From contig CAZMMX010000002.1 of assembly GCA_964567485.1 (NCBI GenBank), forward strand, positions 62,001 through 126,000: a DNA stretch of 64,000 bases, written 5' to 3'. Position 1 is the stretch's first letter. Each line of letters opens with the position of its first letter. A model generated the notes under the pieces. That model searched no databases. It saw nothing but the letters and a program-made list of their open reading frames with translations, and had not been told where the DNA came from. Of this stretch, positions 1 through 8,558 are shown one piece after another. Both the position numbers and the translations under genes were made by a program. Source of the DNA: UBA1413 sp964567485 (GTDB taxonomy: Bacteria; Bacteroidota; Bacteroidia; Bacteroidales; Prolixibacteraceae).

Positions 1-104
1 ATCAATCCCTGAAACTCACCGCGGAGTTCTTTCAGGAAGAGTTCTGCCATCTCTTTTTGGAGGAGACGGGCAATTTTATTCTGACGGGTTGAAAATTGTT
101 CCAT
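1..104 (-). CDS. rbfA: Ribosome-binding factor A, N-terminal fragment
   Basis: The first 34 codons of a minus-strand gene that runs off the left edge. It opens MEQFSTRQNKIARLLQKEM, which matches the usual RbfA N terminus (S/T-RQ-K-I-ARLLQKEM-E-F). RbfA is a small KH-fold protein that binds the 30S subunit and helps mature the 5' end of 16S rRNA. It is cut by the window edge, so the KH domain cannot be checked. The divergent PPOX gene starts 129 bases away. The assignment rests on the N-terminal motif only. Confidence 0.7.
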   Translation of the reverse strand, partial: MEQFSTRQNKIARLLQKEMAELFLKELRGEFQGL

Positions 105-232
105 GACGGAGAATTATAATCTCCAAAAATACGCATTTTTCCGTTACACTTTCCCGAAAGTTAAGGGGTAGCGCTGGTGTTGGTAAATGAGATAATGTGT
201 AATTTTCGGCTTTTATTCAGGAAGGAGAATTT

Positions 233-724
233 ATGCGAACCATCAGGATAGATCATCGTGAGGAGATCGATCAGATTATCAAGTCGTGCAAAACCTGTTT
301 TGTGGCCATGAGCGACGGGGATCAGCCTTATGTACTCCCCCTGAATTTTGCCCTTGACGGTGACACGGTCATTCTCCATTCTGCACAGTCGGGGCGTATG
401 TGGGAGACCCTGAAGAGGAATCCGAAGGTATGCATCAACTGGACTTTGGGGGAGGAGATTGTTTGGCAGGATCTGCCGGTGGGGTGTAGTTACCGGGTGA
501 AATCGGCTTCTGTGGTTGTGGAAGGGGTTGCGGAATTCGTGGAGGATTATGGGGCTAAATTGCGGTGTATGGAGTTGATCATGGCACAATACAGCGATCT
601 CTCTTTCAGTTTCAGTGAGCCTTCGATCCGTAATGTGGGGGTGATCAGGGTCAGGATCAGCCATATTTCGGCGCGCCGCTTTGGCGCCAGGGCCGTCACT
701 CCCTGGCGCAAACCTGAGGAATAG
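233..724 (+). CDS. Pyridoxamine 5'-phosphate oxidase-like flavin-binding protein
   Basis: A 163-residue protein of the split-barrel FMN-binding superfamily (PPOX/NimA-like group). Family features visible are an N-terminal helix with 'CKTCFVAM', then 'YVLPLNFALDGDTVILHSA' for the barrel strands, and 'G-R-W--L--NPKVCINW', a stretch common in Bacteroidota members. Such proteins bind FMN or a related cofactor and act as small reductases or flavin-storage proteins; the substrate cannot be read from sequence. AGGAG lies just before the ATG at 233 and supports this start. A reductase of the SDR family follows 45 bases downstream on the same strand, so the two may be co-transcribed. Confidence 0.8.
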   Translation: MRTIRIDHREEIDQIIKSCKTCFVAMSDGDQPYVLPLNFALDGDTVILHSAQSGRMWETLKRNPKVCINWTLGEEIVWQDLPVGCSYRVKSASVVVEGVAEFVEDYGAKLRCMELIMAQYSDLSFSFSEPSIRNVGVIRVRISHISARRFGARAVTPWRKPEE

Positions 725-769
725 GGAACTGCCGGCCTTTTTTGATTGTTGAATAGTAATGCGTAGCAC

Positions 770-1828
770 ATGATATTTGTCACCGGAGGAACCGGGCTGG
801 TAGGAAGCCATCTCTTGCTGTCGCTGGTCAGGAAGTTTGGAAGGGTCAGGGCCCTGAAAAGGAAAAGCAGCGATACCCAAGAGGTGAGAAAGCTCTTCTC
901 GTGGTACAGCGGGGATGCGTGGGCTCTTTTCGACCTTATTGAATGGGTCGATGGTGATATTCTCGACATTTACTCTCTGGAGCCCCTTCTCGAAGGGGTG
1001 GAAACGGTTTATCACTGTGCTGCGGTGGTCTCCTTTGACAGCAGGAAGAGGAGTGAGATGATCCACTACAATGTTGAGGGGACGGCTCATCTGGTAGATG
1101 CTGCTCTGGCTTGCGGGGTGAAGCGGATTTGTCATGTCAGTTCCAATTCGGCACTGGGGAGCAGTAGTAACGGAACTCCGGTCACCGAGGAGACCAGTTG
1201 GGTGCCATCGCGAAAAAATACGGGGTATTCCGAGAGTAAGTTTTTTTCGGAGGCTGAGATTTGGCGGGGGATGGAGGAAGGCCTAGGGGCGGTGGTCGTC
1301 AATCCCTCGATCATCGTGGGGCCCGGAAAATGGGGTTCCGGGAGCACCTCTTTTTTTCCTGCCGTGGATAGGGGATTACGTTTTTATCCTGGTGGAAAGA
1401 CCGGTTATGTGGATGTGCGGGATGTGGTGGATGCCATCATGTTGCTCACCTCAGACGACTATTTTGCACAAGCGTGTGGTCGCCGGTACCTGATCAGTGC
1501 TGAAAACATCAGTTACCGTGATTTTTTTGGGGCGGTCGCCGATGCCCTGGGGAAACCGCGCCCTGCCATCAGGGCGACGACGCTGATGCTGGAGGGGGCC
1601 TGGCGGGCTTCCGCTCTTTTGTCCCTCCTTACCGGGCGATCGCCCCTGGTTTCCCGGGAAACCGCCGCCAGTGGACGTAAGGAAACCTGTTACGACGGCT
1701 CTGCCATTACCCGGCTCTTCGGATTCTCCTACCGGCCCATCTCAGAGGCCATCCAAAATACCGCTGGCTGCTATCTGCGTGACCTCAGGGCCTCATCGGT
1801 CACGAGTGGAAAACCAGCAGGGGAATAG
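770..1828 (+). CDS. NAD(P)-dependent epimerase/dehydratase (extended SDR)
   Basis: A 352-residue extended short-chain dehydrogenase. The N terminus carries the Rossmann signature VTGGTGLVGSHL, a D-G-D-I-L acidic segment follows near residue 63, and YSESK near residue 155 gives the catalytic Tyr-x-x-x-Lys. The segment order is close to dihydroflavonol-reductase / 3-beta-hydroxysteroid-dehydrogenase-like proteins acting on NDP-sugars, terpenoids or other alcohols; the substrate is not predictable. Its 3' end overlaps the 3' end of the convergent universal-stress gene by 29 bases, so the two messages are complementary at their tails. Confidence 0.8.
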   Translation: MIFVTGGTGLVGSHLLLSLVRKFGRVRALKRKSSDTQEVRKLFSWYSGDAWALFDLIEWVDGDILDIYSLEPLLEGVETVYHCAAVVSFDSRKRSEMIHYNVEGTAHLVDAALACGVKRICHVSSNSALGSSSNGTPVTEETSWVPSRKNTGYSESKFFSEAEIWRGMEEGLGAVVVNPSIIVGPGKWGSGSTSFFPAVDRGLRFYPGGKTGYVDVRDVVDAIMLLTSDDYFAQACGRRYLISAENISYRDFFGAVADALGKPRPAIRATTLMLEGAWRASALLSLLTGRSPLVSRETAASGRKETCYDGSAITRLFGFSYRPISEAIQNTAGCYLRDLRASSVTSGKPAGE

Positions 1829-2909
1829 TGGTGTGAAACAGCATCTTATGGGCGATACTCGGGTTAAAGATCCGCGCCAGCATGTTTCTTTTCCGGGTGG
1901 TCAGGGCAATAATGTCAATTTGGTGTTCCGTGATGAATTTGTCGAGTTCTCCCAGGATATCCTCTCCGATGATCAGTTGACAATCAAATTCCTTTCCGGT
2001 ATACTTACTGCGTAATATATCCTTCATTCCCTGCAGGCGGGCCATATCCCACACCGGTTCCTCGCTGCGGCCGACGTGGACGCAGTTGATCTGGGCCTGG
2101 TAGGGTTCAATGATACGCATGAGCTTTTCGATGGCCACGAAGTCCTTTTCATCAAAATTGGTGGCATACAGGATTTTGTGAAACCGGGTGGCGATATCTT
2201 CCGGGGTATCGGCAGGTATGGCCAGTACCGGCACCCTGGCATCGGTGATGATTTCAGCGGTGACACTTCCGAGAATGTCCATGTCGCTGCCCGCTTTGCC
2301 CTGGGTACCCATGACAATCACCATAACCTGGTGTTTGTGGGAATAGGAGAGGATATCATCACGCGGGTCCCCGGCCTTGATGATGTACTCGGTATCGACC
2401 TGGTTCCATACCTCTTTGGTAAAATGGCGTACCAGCCCTTTCAGGAAGTTTTCCATCTGTTCCTGGGCATTTTTCTCGGCATTCTCGAGGTGTACCACCA
2501 GTCCGGTATCAAAGGCATAGATATCGCTGAAGGGAACCGAATAGACGATGGGGTTGGGATAAGCGTGGAACAGCACCATTTTGACATTCAGGGAGCGTGC
2601 AATGCCAAAAGCTACGCGGGCCGCTTTCATCGAATACCCCGAAAAATCGACAGGAACCAACACCTGCGGCTCTGTCTTTTTCAGCGGAGGATGCTGGGCA
2701 CCCGATTTCCCCAGGAACTCCTCAAGAATGGGAAAGGCTTTCTCCAGTTCTTCTTCCCTGATCTGAACCCTTACTGCCAACGAAGAGGTCCCCTCGGGCA
2801 GGTTGAGGTCATCGAGAACTGCGTCGATTCCCTCTTTTTCGAACAGGGTTTTCAGGATCTGTGCTTTGGCAAAAGGAAGCGTGGCGATGGTCAGCAGTTT
2901 CTGTGTCAT
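1800..2909 (-). CDS. DUF2007-UspA-UspA fusion protein
   Basis: A 369-residue soluble protein counted from the ATG at 2909 (MTQKLLTIA); upstream in-frame ATG (2933) and GTG (2936) codons are possible but less family-like. Residues 1-70 resemble DUF2007, a PII-like 'signal transducing' fold (ATLPFAKAQILKTLFEKEGI...). Two universal stress domains follow: the first starts 'VLVPVDFSGYSMKAARVA' and has G-T-Q-G-K-A-G...G-S for nucleotide binding; the second starts 'KILYATNFDEKDF' and lacks a clear glycine-rich loop. The first Usp copy could therefore bind ATP while the second is probably structural. The function (stress adaptation) is inferred from the family. Confidence 0.75.
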   Translation of the reverse strand: MTQKLLTIATLPFAKAQILKTLFEKEGIDAVLDDLNLPEGTSSLAVRVQIREEELEKAFPILEEFLGKSGAQHPPLKKTEPQVLVPVDFSGYSMKAARVAFGIARSLNVKMVLFHAYPNPIVYSVPFSDIYAFDTGLVVHLENAEKNAQEQMENFLKGLVRHFTKEVWNQVDTEYIIKAGDPRDDILSYSHKHQVMVIVMGTQGKAGSDMDILGSVTAEIITDARVPVLAIPADTPEDIATRFHKILYATNFDEKDFVAIEKLMRIIEPYQAQINCVHVGRSEEPVWDMARLQGMKDILRSKYTGKEFDCQLIIGEDILGELDKFITEHQIDIIALTTRKRNMLARIFNPSIAHKMLFHTTIPLLVFHS

Positions 2910-2980
2910 GGCTATTGGTTTTTTTATGGGCATCACCTATGTATTCGTGAAAACCTAAAAAGAGGTTACAATGCCGGGGT

Positions 2981-3034
2981 AAAAAACAAAATAAGTCCTG
3001 CCGGAGAAGCCATATTGCCTCTCCTGCAGGACTC
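2981..3034 (-). terminator. Intrinsic terminator of metK
   Basis: Read on the minus strand, AGTCCTGC at 3033-3026 pairs with GCAGGACT at 3001-2994. After one mismatch, AGGAGA pairs with TCTCC, enclosing a roughly 12-base loop. The 3' side runs into a T-rich tail (about 2993-2981). It lies 68 bases after the metK stop, where a Rho-independent terminator is expected. Confidence 0.75.
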
Positions 3035-3100
3035 TTCAGGGCCTTTTTACAAATTCTGTGATAATCAGATGCCCGGCAGATGCCGGTCTTGCTTCTCCGG

Positions 3101-4360
3101 TTATTTCAGTCCGAAAGCCTCTTTGATCTTTTGGACGTAATCCAGTTTTTCCCAGGTAAAGAGTTCCACTTCTATTTCTCTGGCCTTATGGTAAAGAGGG
3201 GAGAATTTCTTAACCGTGGTGACCGGGGTGCGGCCCATGTGGCCGTAACGGGCGGTTTCGGCATAAATGGGAAGGCGGAGTTTAAGGCGTTCCTCGATCA
3301 TTCCGGGGCGCAGGTCAAAGAGTTCGTTTACTTTAGTGGCGATGGCGCTGTCGCTCATGGCCACGTTTTTGCGACCGTAAGTGTGCACGTAAAGTCCCAC
3401 AGGACGGGCGACTCCAATGGCATAGGCCAGCTGGATGAGGATTTCGTCGGCGACGCCGGCAGCCACCATATTCTTGGCGATGTGGCGTGCGGCATAGGCT
3501 GCTGACCGGTCGACCTTCGAGGGGTCCTTGCCCGAAAAGGCACCTCCCCCGTGGGCTCCCTTGCCTCCGTATGTGTCGACAATGATCTTCCGCCCGGTAA
3601 GTCCCGTGTCACCATGGGGCCCGCCGATCACGAATTTCCCGGTGGGATTCACATGGTATTCGATCTCTCCGTTGAAAAGGGACTGCGTGCGTGCAGGAAG
3701 TTTTGATATGACCCTGGGAATCAGGATATTGATGACATCACGCTTGATTCTCGCCAGCATAGGCTCGTCGTCGTCGAATTCGTCATGCTGCGTGGACACC
3801 ACAATGGTGTGCACCCTTAGCGGCGTGTGGTCGTCACCATATTCGATGGTCACCTGCGACTTGGAGTCGGGCCGCAGATAGGGCATGGGACTCCCCGGTT
3901 CCCTGCGGATGGCCGCCAGCTCAATCAGAATGCGATGCGACAATTCCAGAGGTAGCGGCATATAATCTTCGGTATCCTTACAGGCATACCCAAACATCAT
4001 CCCCTGGTCACCAGCTCCCTGTTCTTCTCTGAGAGCCCTCTCAACACCCCTGTTGATGTCGCCACTCTGCTCGTGGATGGCGCTGAAAATACCACAGGAA
4101 TCGCCGTCAAAACGGTATTCTGCCTTGGTATAGCCAATCTCTTTGATGACATTTCGCGCCACTTCCTGGACGTCGACATAAGTATTTGATTTCACTTCTC
4201 CGGCAATGACCACCTGTCCAGTAGTCACCAGCGTCTCTATGGCCACCTTCGAATAGGCGTCAAAGGCCAGGAACTGATCCAGCAAAGCATCGGAAATCTG
4301 GTCAGCCACCTTGTCGGGATGGCCTTCCGAAACTGATTCACTCGTGAATAAGTAACTCAT
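3101..4360 (-). CDS. metK: S-adenosylmethionine synthase
   Basis: A 419-residue MAT enzyme making S-adenosylmethionine from methionine and ATP. The N-terminal FTSESVSEGHPDKVADQISDA holds the family hallmark with the ATP-binding His. GAGDQGMMFGYA is the second signature and GGAFSGKDPSKVDRSAAY near the C-terminal third is the third. Length fits bacterial MetK apart from a modest insertion around residues 180-230. It is transcribed alone, with its own downstream hairpin. The 5' leader was inspected for a SAM riboswitch; none was recognised. ATG at 4360 is the only plausible start. Confidence 0.98.
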   Translation of the reverse strand: MSYLFTSESVSEGHPDKVADQISDALLDQFLAFDAYSKVAIETLVTTGQVVIAGEVKSNTYVDVQEVARNVIKEIGYTKAEYRFDGDSCGIFSAIHEQSGDINRGVERALREEQGAGDQGMMFGYACKDTEDYMPLPLELSHRILIELAAIRREPGSPMPYLRPDSKSQVTIEYGDDHTPLRVHTIVVSTQHDEFDDDEPMLARIKRDVINILIPRVISKLPARTQSLFNGEIEYHVNPTGKFVIGGPHGDTGLTGRKIIVDTYGGKGAHGGGAFSGKDPSKVDRSAAYAARHIAKNMVAAGVADEILIQLAYAIGVARPVGLYVHTYGRKNVAMSDSAIATKVNELFDLRPGMIEERLKLRLPIYAETARYGHMGRTPVTTVKKFSPLYHKAREIEVELFTWEKLDYVQKIKEAFGLK

Positions 4361-4419
4361 AATGAATAATTTTACGTGCCTTCACAAAAAGCACAATTCA
4401 ACAATCACCAATATATACT

Positions 4420-4453
4420 ACAGGAAAAAAGATTAAAAGACAGCTTTGCTGTC
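4420..4453 (-). terminator. Intrinsic terminator of the ATP synthase operon
   Basis: On the minus strand GACAGC (4453-4448) pairs with GCTGTC (4444-4439) around an AAA loop, followed directly by TTTTAATCTTTTTT. It lies about 185 bases downstream of atpG and upstream of metK. It should end the ATP synthase message and separate it from metK; because it sits in the metK leader region, metK must start its own transcript below it. Confidence 0.7.
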
Positions 4454-4637
4454 CGATTGTTTTAGCATTTTGAGTGGTTGCAATCAATCACAAATCTTTC
4501 CACGTAGTGGTGGCAAAATTACAAATCTTTTTATTATCCCGAACGGGAGGTGTTATTTTTTCCTCCGGGGTACTGCCTGATGTTTCTGTTTGGGGGTCCT
4601 TTTCAGGGTGTTACTGGTCGGGGTCTTCCGTGGCGGG

Positions 4638-5516
4638 TTATTTGCGGAGGGCTTCGGCGCCGCCGGTGATTTCGAGGATCTCCTTGGTGATGGCGGCCTG
4701 GCGGGCTTTGTTGTACTGCAGCGTCAGTTCCGCCAGCAAGTCGGTAGCGTTGTCGGTAGCCTGGTGCATGGCCGTCATCCGGGCTCCCTGTTCTGCCGCC
4801 CACGACACCAGAAGCGCCTTGTGGAAGGTGATCTTCAGCCACATGGGAATCATGCCGGTGACGACCTCTTCCTTCGAGGGTTCGAAAATGATGTCGCCCG
4901 TCGTCTCTTTATCCTTAACCACAGGAATGGGAAGGGGCAGAAGTCTCTCCTTGACCTGGGTATAGCGGGCGGCATTGATGAAATCGTTGTATACCAATTC
5001 CACGGCTTTGTAATGGCCGTTGAGAAATCCCCCCACCATCTCAGCGCAAAAATCAGCGCAATGATCGTAGTCGAGCTGATCGAAGAGTTGGTTGCGGTTT
5101 CCTATGATGTTGATATTGTGGCTTTTGAGAAATCTTTCGCCTTGTTTTCCGACGGCCAGGAAATCGACCAGGTCGTCATGTGCTTCGCTGATGTATTTTT
5201 CTTCGATAAGGTCCATGGCGGCGTGGATGACCGAAGAATTGAAGGCTCCGCACAATCCCCGGTTTCCGGAAATGAGAACCACCAGCACCCTGCCGTTCGT
5301 CCTTTGGGCAGCATAGGGAGAGGCGCTGAAATTTTCGGGGTCGGAAGCGGCTGAAAGAAATAGCTCCTTGAATTTCAACGCATAAGGCCTGAAATTGATC
5401 ACGGCATCCTGGGCTTTTTTCAGCTTCGCTGCCGAGACCATTTTCATGGCGCTGGTCACCTGACGGGTGGTTCTGATAGAACCTATGCGTGTTCTGATTT
5501 CTTTCAGTCCTGACAT
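4638..5516 (-). CDS. atpG: ATP synthase F1 gamma subunit
   Basis: A 292-residue central stalk subunit. The N-terminal helix 'LKEIRTRIGSIRTTRQVTSAMKMVSAAKL' and the C-terminal helix 'NATDLLAELTLQYNKARQAAITKEILEI' form the coiled-coil shaft that turns inside the alpha3beta3 head. The middle shows a short Bacteroidota-type insertion (residues around 190-220). It is the last gene of the local cluster, 33 bases after atpA, and is followed by an intrinsic terminator. In many bacteria atpD and atpC come next; here they do not. Confidence 0.97.
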   Translation of the reverse strand: MSGLKEIRTRIGSIRTTRQVTSAMKMVSAAKLKKAQDAVINFRPYALKFKELFLSAASDPENFSASPYAAQRTNGRVLVVLISGNRGLCGAFNSSVIHAAMDLIEEKYISEAHDDLVDFLAVGKQGERFLKSHNINIIGNRNQLFDQLDYDHCADFCAEMVGGFLNGHYKAVELVYNDFINAARYTQVKERLLPLPIPVVKDKETTGDIIFEPSKEEVVTGMIPMWLKITFHKALLVSWAAEQGARMTAMHQATDNATDLLAELTLQYNKARQAAITKEILEITGGAEALRK

Positions 5517-5549
5517 ATCTCCATATTTTCAGAGTGCTGCGGAAGAACT

Positions 5550-7130
5550 CTATACCGTATATTTCGCTGAGACCGTGGCGGCGGCCTGCTGGAGTGCTTT
5601 TTCCACGTCGTCGGTGAGGATGCCCTCTTTCAGCAGGTCGAGGACCTCTTTATATTTGAGTTCGAGGAGTTCGAGGAGTTCTGCTTCGAAGCTTTTCACC
5701 TTGTCGACAGGGATTTTCCTGAGGAGTTCGTGGGTACCGCAGTAAATGGCGGCGATCATATGTTCCAGTTTCACGGGTTGGTACTGTCCCTGTTTCAGGA
5801 GTTCCACGTTTTTACGTCCTTTGTCGAGCACCCTGAGGGTGGCCTGGTCGAGGTCGGAGCCGAATTTGGAAAAGGCTTCTAGTTCGCGGAACTGCGCCTG
5901 GTCAAGTTTCAGGGTACCTGCGATTTTCTTCATGGCCTTTACCTGGGCCGTCCCTCCGACGCGGGAGACGGAGATGCCCACGTTGATGGCGGGGCGAACG
6001 CCTGCGTTGAAGAGGTTGGTTTCCAGGAAGATCTGTCCGTCGGTGATGGAAATTACATTGGTGGGGATGTAGGCTGAGACGTCGCCAGCCTGGGTTTCAA
6101 TGATGGGCAGGGCCGTGAGGGAGCCTCCTCCCCTGACTTTTCCCCGGAGGCACTCGGGAAGGTCGTTCATGCGGCCGGCGATTTCGTCAGAGTCGATGAT
6201 TTTGGCGGCTCTTTCCAGCAACCGGGAATGGAGGTAAAAGACATCACCGGGATAGGCTTCCCTGCCGGGTGGACGGCGCAGCAACAGCGAGACTTCACGG
6301 TAGGAGACCGCCTGCTTCGACAAATCATCATAAATGATCAGGGCGTCACGGCCCGTGTCGCGAAAATACTCCCCGATGGCTGCCCCGGCATAGGGGGCGT
6401 AAAACTGAAGTGCCGCAGGATCGGCTGCCGAAGACATCACAATGACGGTATATTCCATGGCCCCGAATTTCTCAAGAATGGCCGCCAGGGTGGCTACCGT
6501 AGATCCCTTTTGCCCGATGCCCACATAGATGCAGTAGACCGGCTTTCCCTTTTCGAAGTTTTCACGTTGATTGATAATGGTATCTATGGCAATGGCCGTT
6601 TTGCCGGTCTGGCGGTCGCCGATGATCAGTTCCCGCTGTCCCCGGCCAATAGGTATCATGGTATCTATAGCTTTGATGCCCGTTTGCAGGGGCTGTTTCA
6701 CCGGCTGCCTGAAGATGACTCCGGGGGCCTTGCGCTCCAGAGGCATCTCATGGAGCTCCCCTTTGATGGGCCCCTTTCCGTCGATGGGTTCCCCCAGAGT
6801 ATTGATGACTCTTCCTACCATGTTCTCTCCCACCATGATGGAGGCTATGCGGTTGAGCCTCTTGACGGTATCCCCCTCCTTCACCGTATCTGAAGATCCC
6901 AGCAATACCGCCCCGACATTGTCTTCCTCCAGGTTGAGGACAATACCCCGGGTGCCGCTGTCGAACTCTATCATTTCGTTCGATTCCACGTTGGCCAGCC
7001 CATGGATAAGGGCTATGCCGTCGCCCACCTGCAGTACCGTGCCCACTTCATCGAGGTCCGACTCGATCTTGAAATGCTCCAGCTGCTTTCTGATAATATC
7101 CGACACTTCTGCCGGTCTGATTTCAGCCAT
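5550..7130 (-). CDS. atpA: ATP synthase F1 alpha subunit
   Basis: A 526-residue non-catalytic nucleotide-binding subunit of the F1 head. Visible are the P-loop GDRQTGKTA, the PAINVGISVSRVGG signature (alpha/beta family) with the SRVGGTAQ arginine-bearing stretch, and a normal-length C-terminal helical domain ending KALQQAAATVSAKYTV. It is in tight array with atpH upstream (41 bases) and atpG downstream (33 bases). The partner catalytic beta subunit must be encoded elsewhere on the genome. Confidence 0.98.
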   Translation of the reverse strand: MAEIRPAEVSDIIRKQLEHFKIESDLDEVGTVLQVGDGIALIHGLANVESNEMIEFDSGTRGIVLNLEEDNVGAVLLGSSDTVKEGDTVKRLNRIASIMVGENMVGRVINTLGEPIDGKGPIKGELHEMPLERKAPGVIFRQPVKQPLQTGIKAIDTMIPIGRGQRELIIGDRQTGKTAIAIDTIINQRENFEKGKPVYCIYVGIGQKGSTVATLAAILEKFGAMEYTVIVMSSAADPAALQFYAPYAGAAIGEYFRDTGRDALIIYDDLSKQAVSYREVSLLLRRPPGREAYPGDVFYLHSRLLERAAKIIDSDEIAGRMNDLPECLRGKVRGGGSLTALPIIETQAGDVSAYIPTNVISITDGQIFLETNLFNAGVRPAINVGISVSRVGGTAQVKAMKKIAGTLKLDQAQFRELEAFSKFGSDLDQATLRVLDKGRKNVELLKQGQYQPVKLEHMIAAIYCGTHELLRKIPVDKVKSFEAELLELLELKYKEVLDLLKEGILTDDVEKALQQAAATVSAKYTV

Positions 7131-7171
7131 ATCCTTCGTTATTTTCTGTTACTTGTTATCATGCCGGGGGA

Positions 7172-7708
7172 TCATACCAAAAGCGATGCCCTGATTTTTT
7201 TCAGCTGTGTGGCGATGCTTCCGTCAAACTGCCGGTCTTCGATTCTCATGACCATGCCTCCCAGAATTTCAGGTTTCACCATTTCCGTAAGTTCTATGGT
7301 TTTCCCGGTTTCCTTTTCCAGGGCCTGTCTGATATTTTCCAGGATGCCAGGAGAGAGTGGAGAGGCTGTGGTAATCACTGCCGGAAGGATTCCCTCGCTG
7401 CTGCGGACCATGTCCAGGAAATCACGGCAAATGCCCGGGATATCCATTTCCCTGTTGTTGTTGGTCACCAGAAGAAGAAACCGCAGGGTCAGCTCATGCA
7501 CACGGGTTTCGAAAACCTCGCGGAAGATGGTTTTCTTCTGTGAGGTTTTGATCACGGGGTTGTCGAGGAGCTCCCTGAATTCCGCTGACTGGCCGGTGAG
7601 TTTCAGCACTGCGGCCATGTCGTTGTGGAGCTCCCTGAGGATTCCCGATTCCTGACCCAGCGAATAGAGGGCTTTGGCATACCTGACGTTGATCTTTCCC
7701 TGGTTCAT
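7172..7708 (-). CDS. atpH: ATP synthase F1 delta subunit
   Basis: A 178-residue peripheral stalk subunit (OSCP homologue). It shows 'VRYAKALYSLGQESG' at the N terminus, the standard opening of the helical domain that binds alpha, and ends in a family-typical 'ILGGMVMRIEDRQFDGSIATQLKKIRASL'. It starts 3 bases after the atpF stop, so translation is probably coupled. It links subunit b to the head of F1. Confidence 0.96.
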   Translation of the reverse strand: MNQGKINVRYAKALYSLGQESGILRELHNDMAAVLKLTGQSAEFRELLDNPVIKTSQKKTIFREVFETRVHELTLRFLLLVTNNNREMDIPGICRDFLDMVRSSEGILPAVITTASPLSPGILENIRQALEKETGKTIELTEMVKPEILGGMVMRIEDRQFDGSIATQLKKIRASLLV

Positions 7709-7711
7709 AGA

Positions 7712-8206
7712 TCAGTTGAGTTTGAAATCCTCGAGCTGGGAGGCGATGATCTCTTCCTGGCGGGAGGTGCTTTCCAGTTTTTCGCGCAGGATTTTTTCGG
7801 CGATCAGCACCGAATAGTCGGCGATTTGACGGCGGATATCTCCCAGGGCGCGGGATTTTTCATTTTCCATCTGTTCGCGCAGCCTTTCCATGGTCCGCTG
7901 GCTCTCCTTTTCGGCTTTTTCCCGGGCTTCCGCCAGCAGTTTTTCCCTGATGTCGCGGGCATCCTTGAGGATCTGTTCCTTGTCGCGCAAGGCTTCGGCC
8001 CTGATCTGGTCCTGTTGTTCCTTCAGGGTGTCGATTTGCAGTCGTGCGAGGTCCGCAGCGGCCAGGGCATCCCTGATTGAATCCTCCCGCTCCTTGAGGG
8101 CGGTCAGGATAGGTTTCCAGGCATATTTCCCCAGGATGTACACGACACTTCCGAAGATGATCACCATCCAAAAGATGGTGCCCGCTGCCGGGGTTACTAA
8201 TTCCAT
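7712..8206 (-). CDS. atpF: ATP synthase F0 b subunit
   Basis: A 164-residue peripheral stalk protein. One N-terminal membrane helix (TPAAGTIFWMVIIFGSVVYILGKYAW) is followed by K-P-I and then an almost uninterrupted charged helix of about 120 residues, consistent with the b-dimer coiled coil. It anchors the F1 head to subunit a via delta. Position between atpE and atpH is canonical. Confidence 0.96.
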   Translation of the reverse strand: MELVTPAAGTIFWMVIIFGSVVYILGKYAWKPILTALKEREDSIRDALAAADLARLQIDTLKEQQDQIRAEALRDKEQILKDARDIREKLLAEAREKAEKESQRTMERLREQMENEKSRALGDIRRQIADYSVLIAEKILREKLESTSRQEEIIASQLEDFKLN

Positions 8207-8276
8207 ATCATTCAGTTTTTGAGTGGGTCAAATCTGAGGCATCCTCCCATGTTATGGTGAGGCACCTGAGAAAACC

Positions 8277-8528
8277 TTACCCCAGGAAAATCACGAGAAT
8301 ACAGGTAATAACGGCAAAAAAGGCCACCCCTTCGATGAGGGCCGCGGAGATGATCATGGTCGAGCGGATGTCACCACTGGCTTCCGGTTGCCGGGCAATG
8401 GCTTCCATGGCGTTTCCCCCGATCCTTCCGATGCCGAGACCCGCCCCAATGGTGGCCAGTCCCGCTCCCAGCGCTGCCCCGAAGGACCCCAGCGCCACCT
8501 CTGCCAAAAAAAACAATAAAGCTGTCAT
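8277..8528 (-). CDS. atpE: ATP synthase F0 c subunit
   Basis: An 83-residue hairpin of two membrane helices joined by the polar loop A-R-Q-P-E. The ATG at 8528 is preferred over an upstream in-frame TTG at 8534. Helix 1 carries the Ala/Gly packing repeat (GAALGAGLATIGAGLGIG) for ring assembly. Helix 2 has the ion-carrying glutamate (about residue 66) in A-A-L-I-E-G-V-A. There is no Ser/Thr after that Glu and no Gln in helix 1, the marks of sodium-type rings, so proton coupling is predicted. Confidence 0.96.
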   Translation of the reverse strand: MTALLFFLAEVALGSFGAALGAGLATIGAGLGIGRIGGNAMEAIARQPEASGDIRSTMIISAALIEGVAFFAVITCILVIFLG

Positions 8529-8558
8529 AATCAATATATTAAAGTGTTAACCGATGAA

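Noticed and set aside
4361..4500. Possible SAM riboswitch in the metK leader
   Set aside because: The only clear hairpin (4439-4453) has a T-tract and position that fit the terminator of the preceding atp operon. No SAM-class consensus was seen.
8277..8528. Sodium-coupled c ring
   Set aside because: The key Gln in helix 1 and Ser/Thr after the carboxylate are missing, so proton coupling is more likely.
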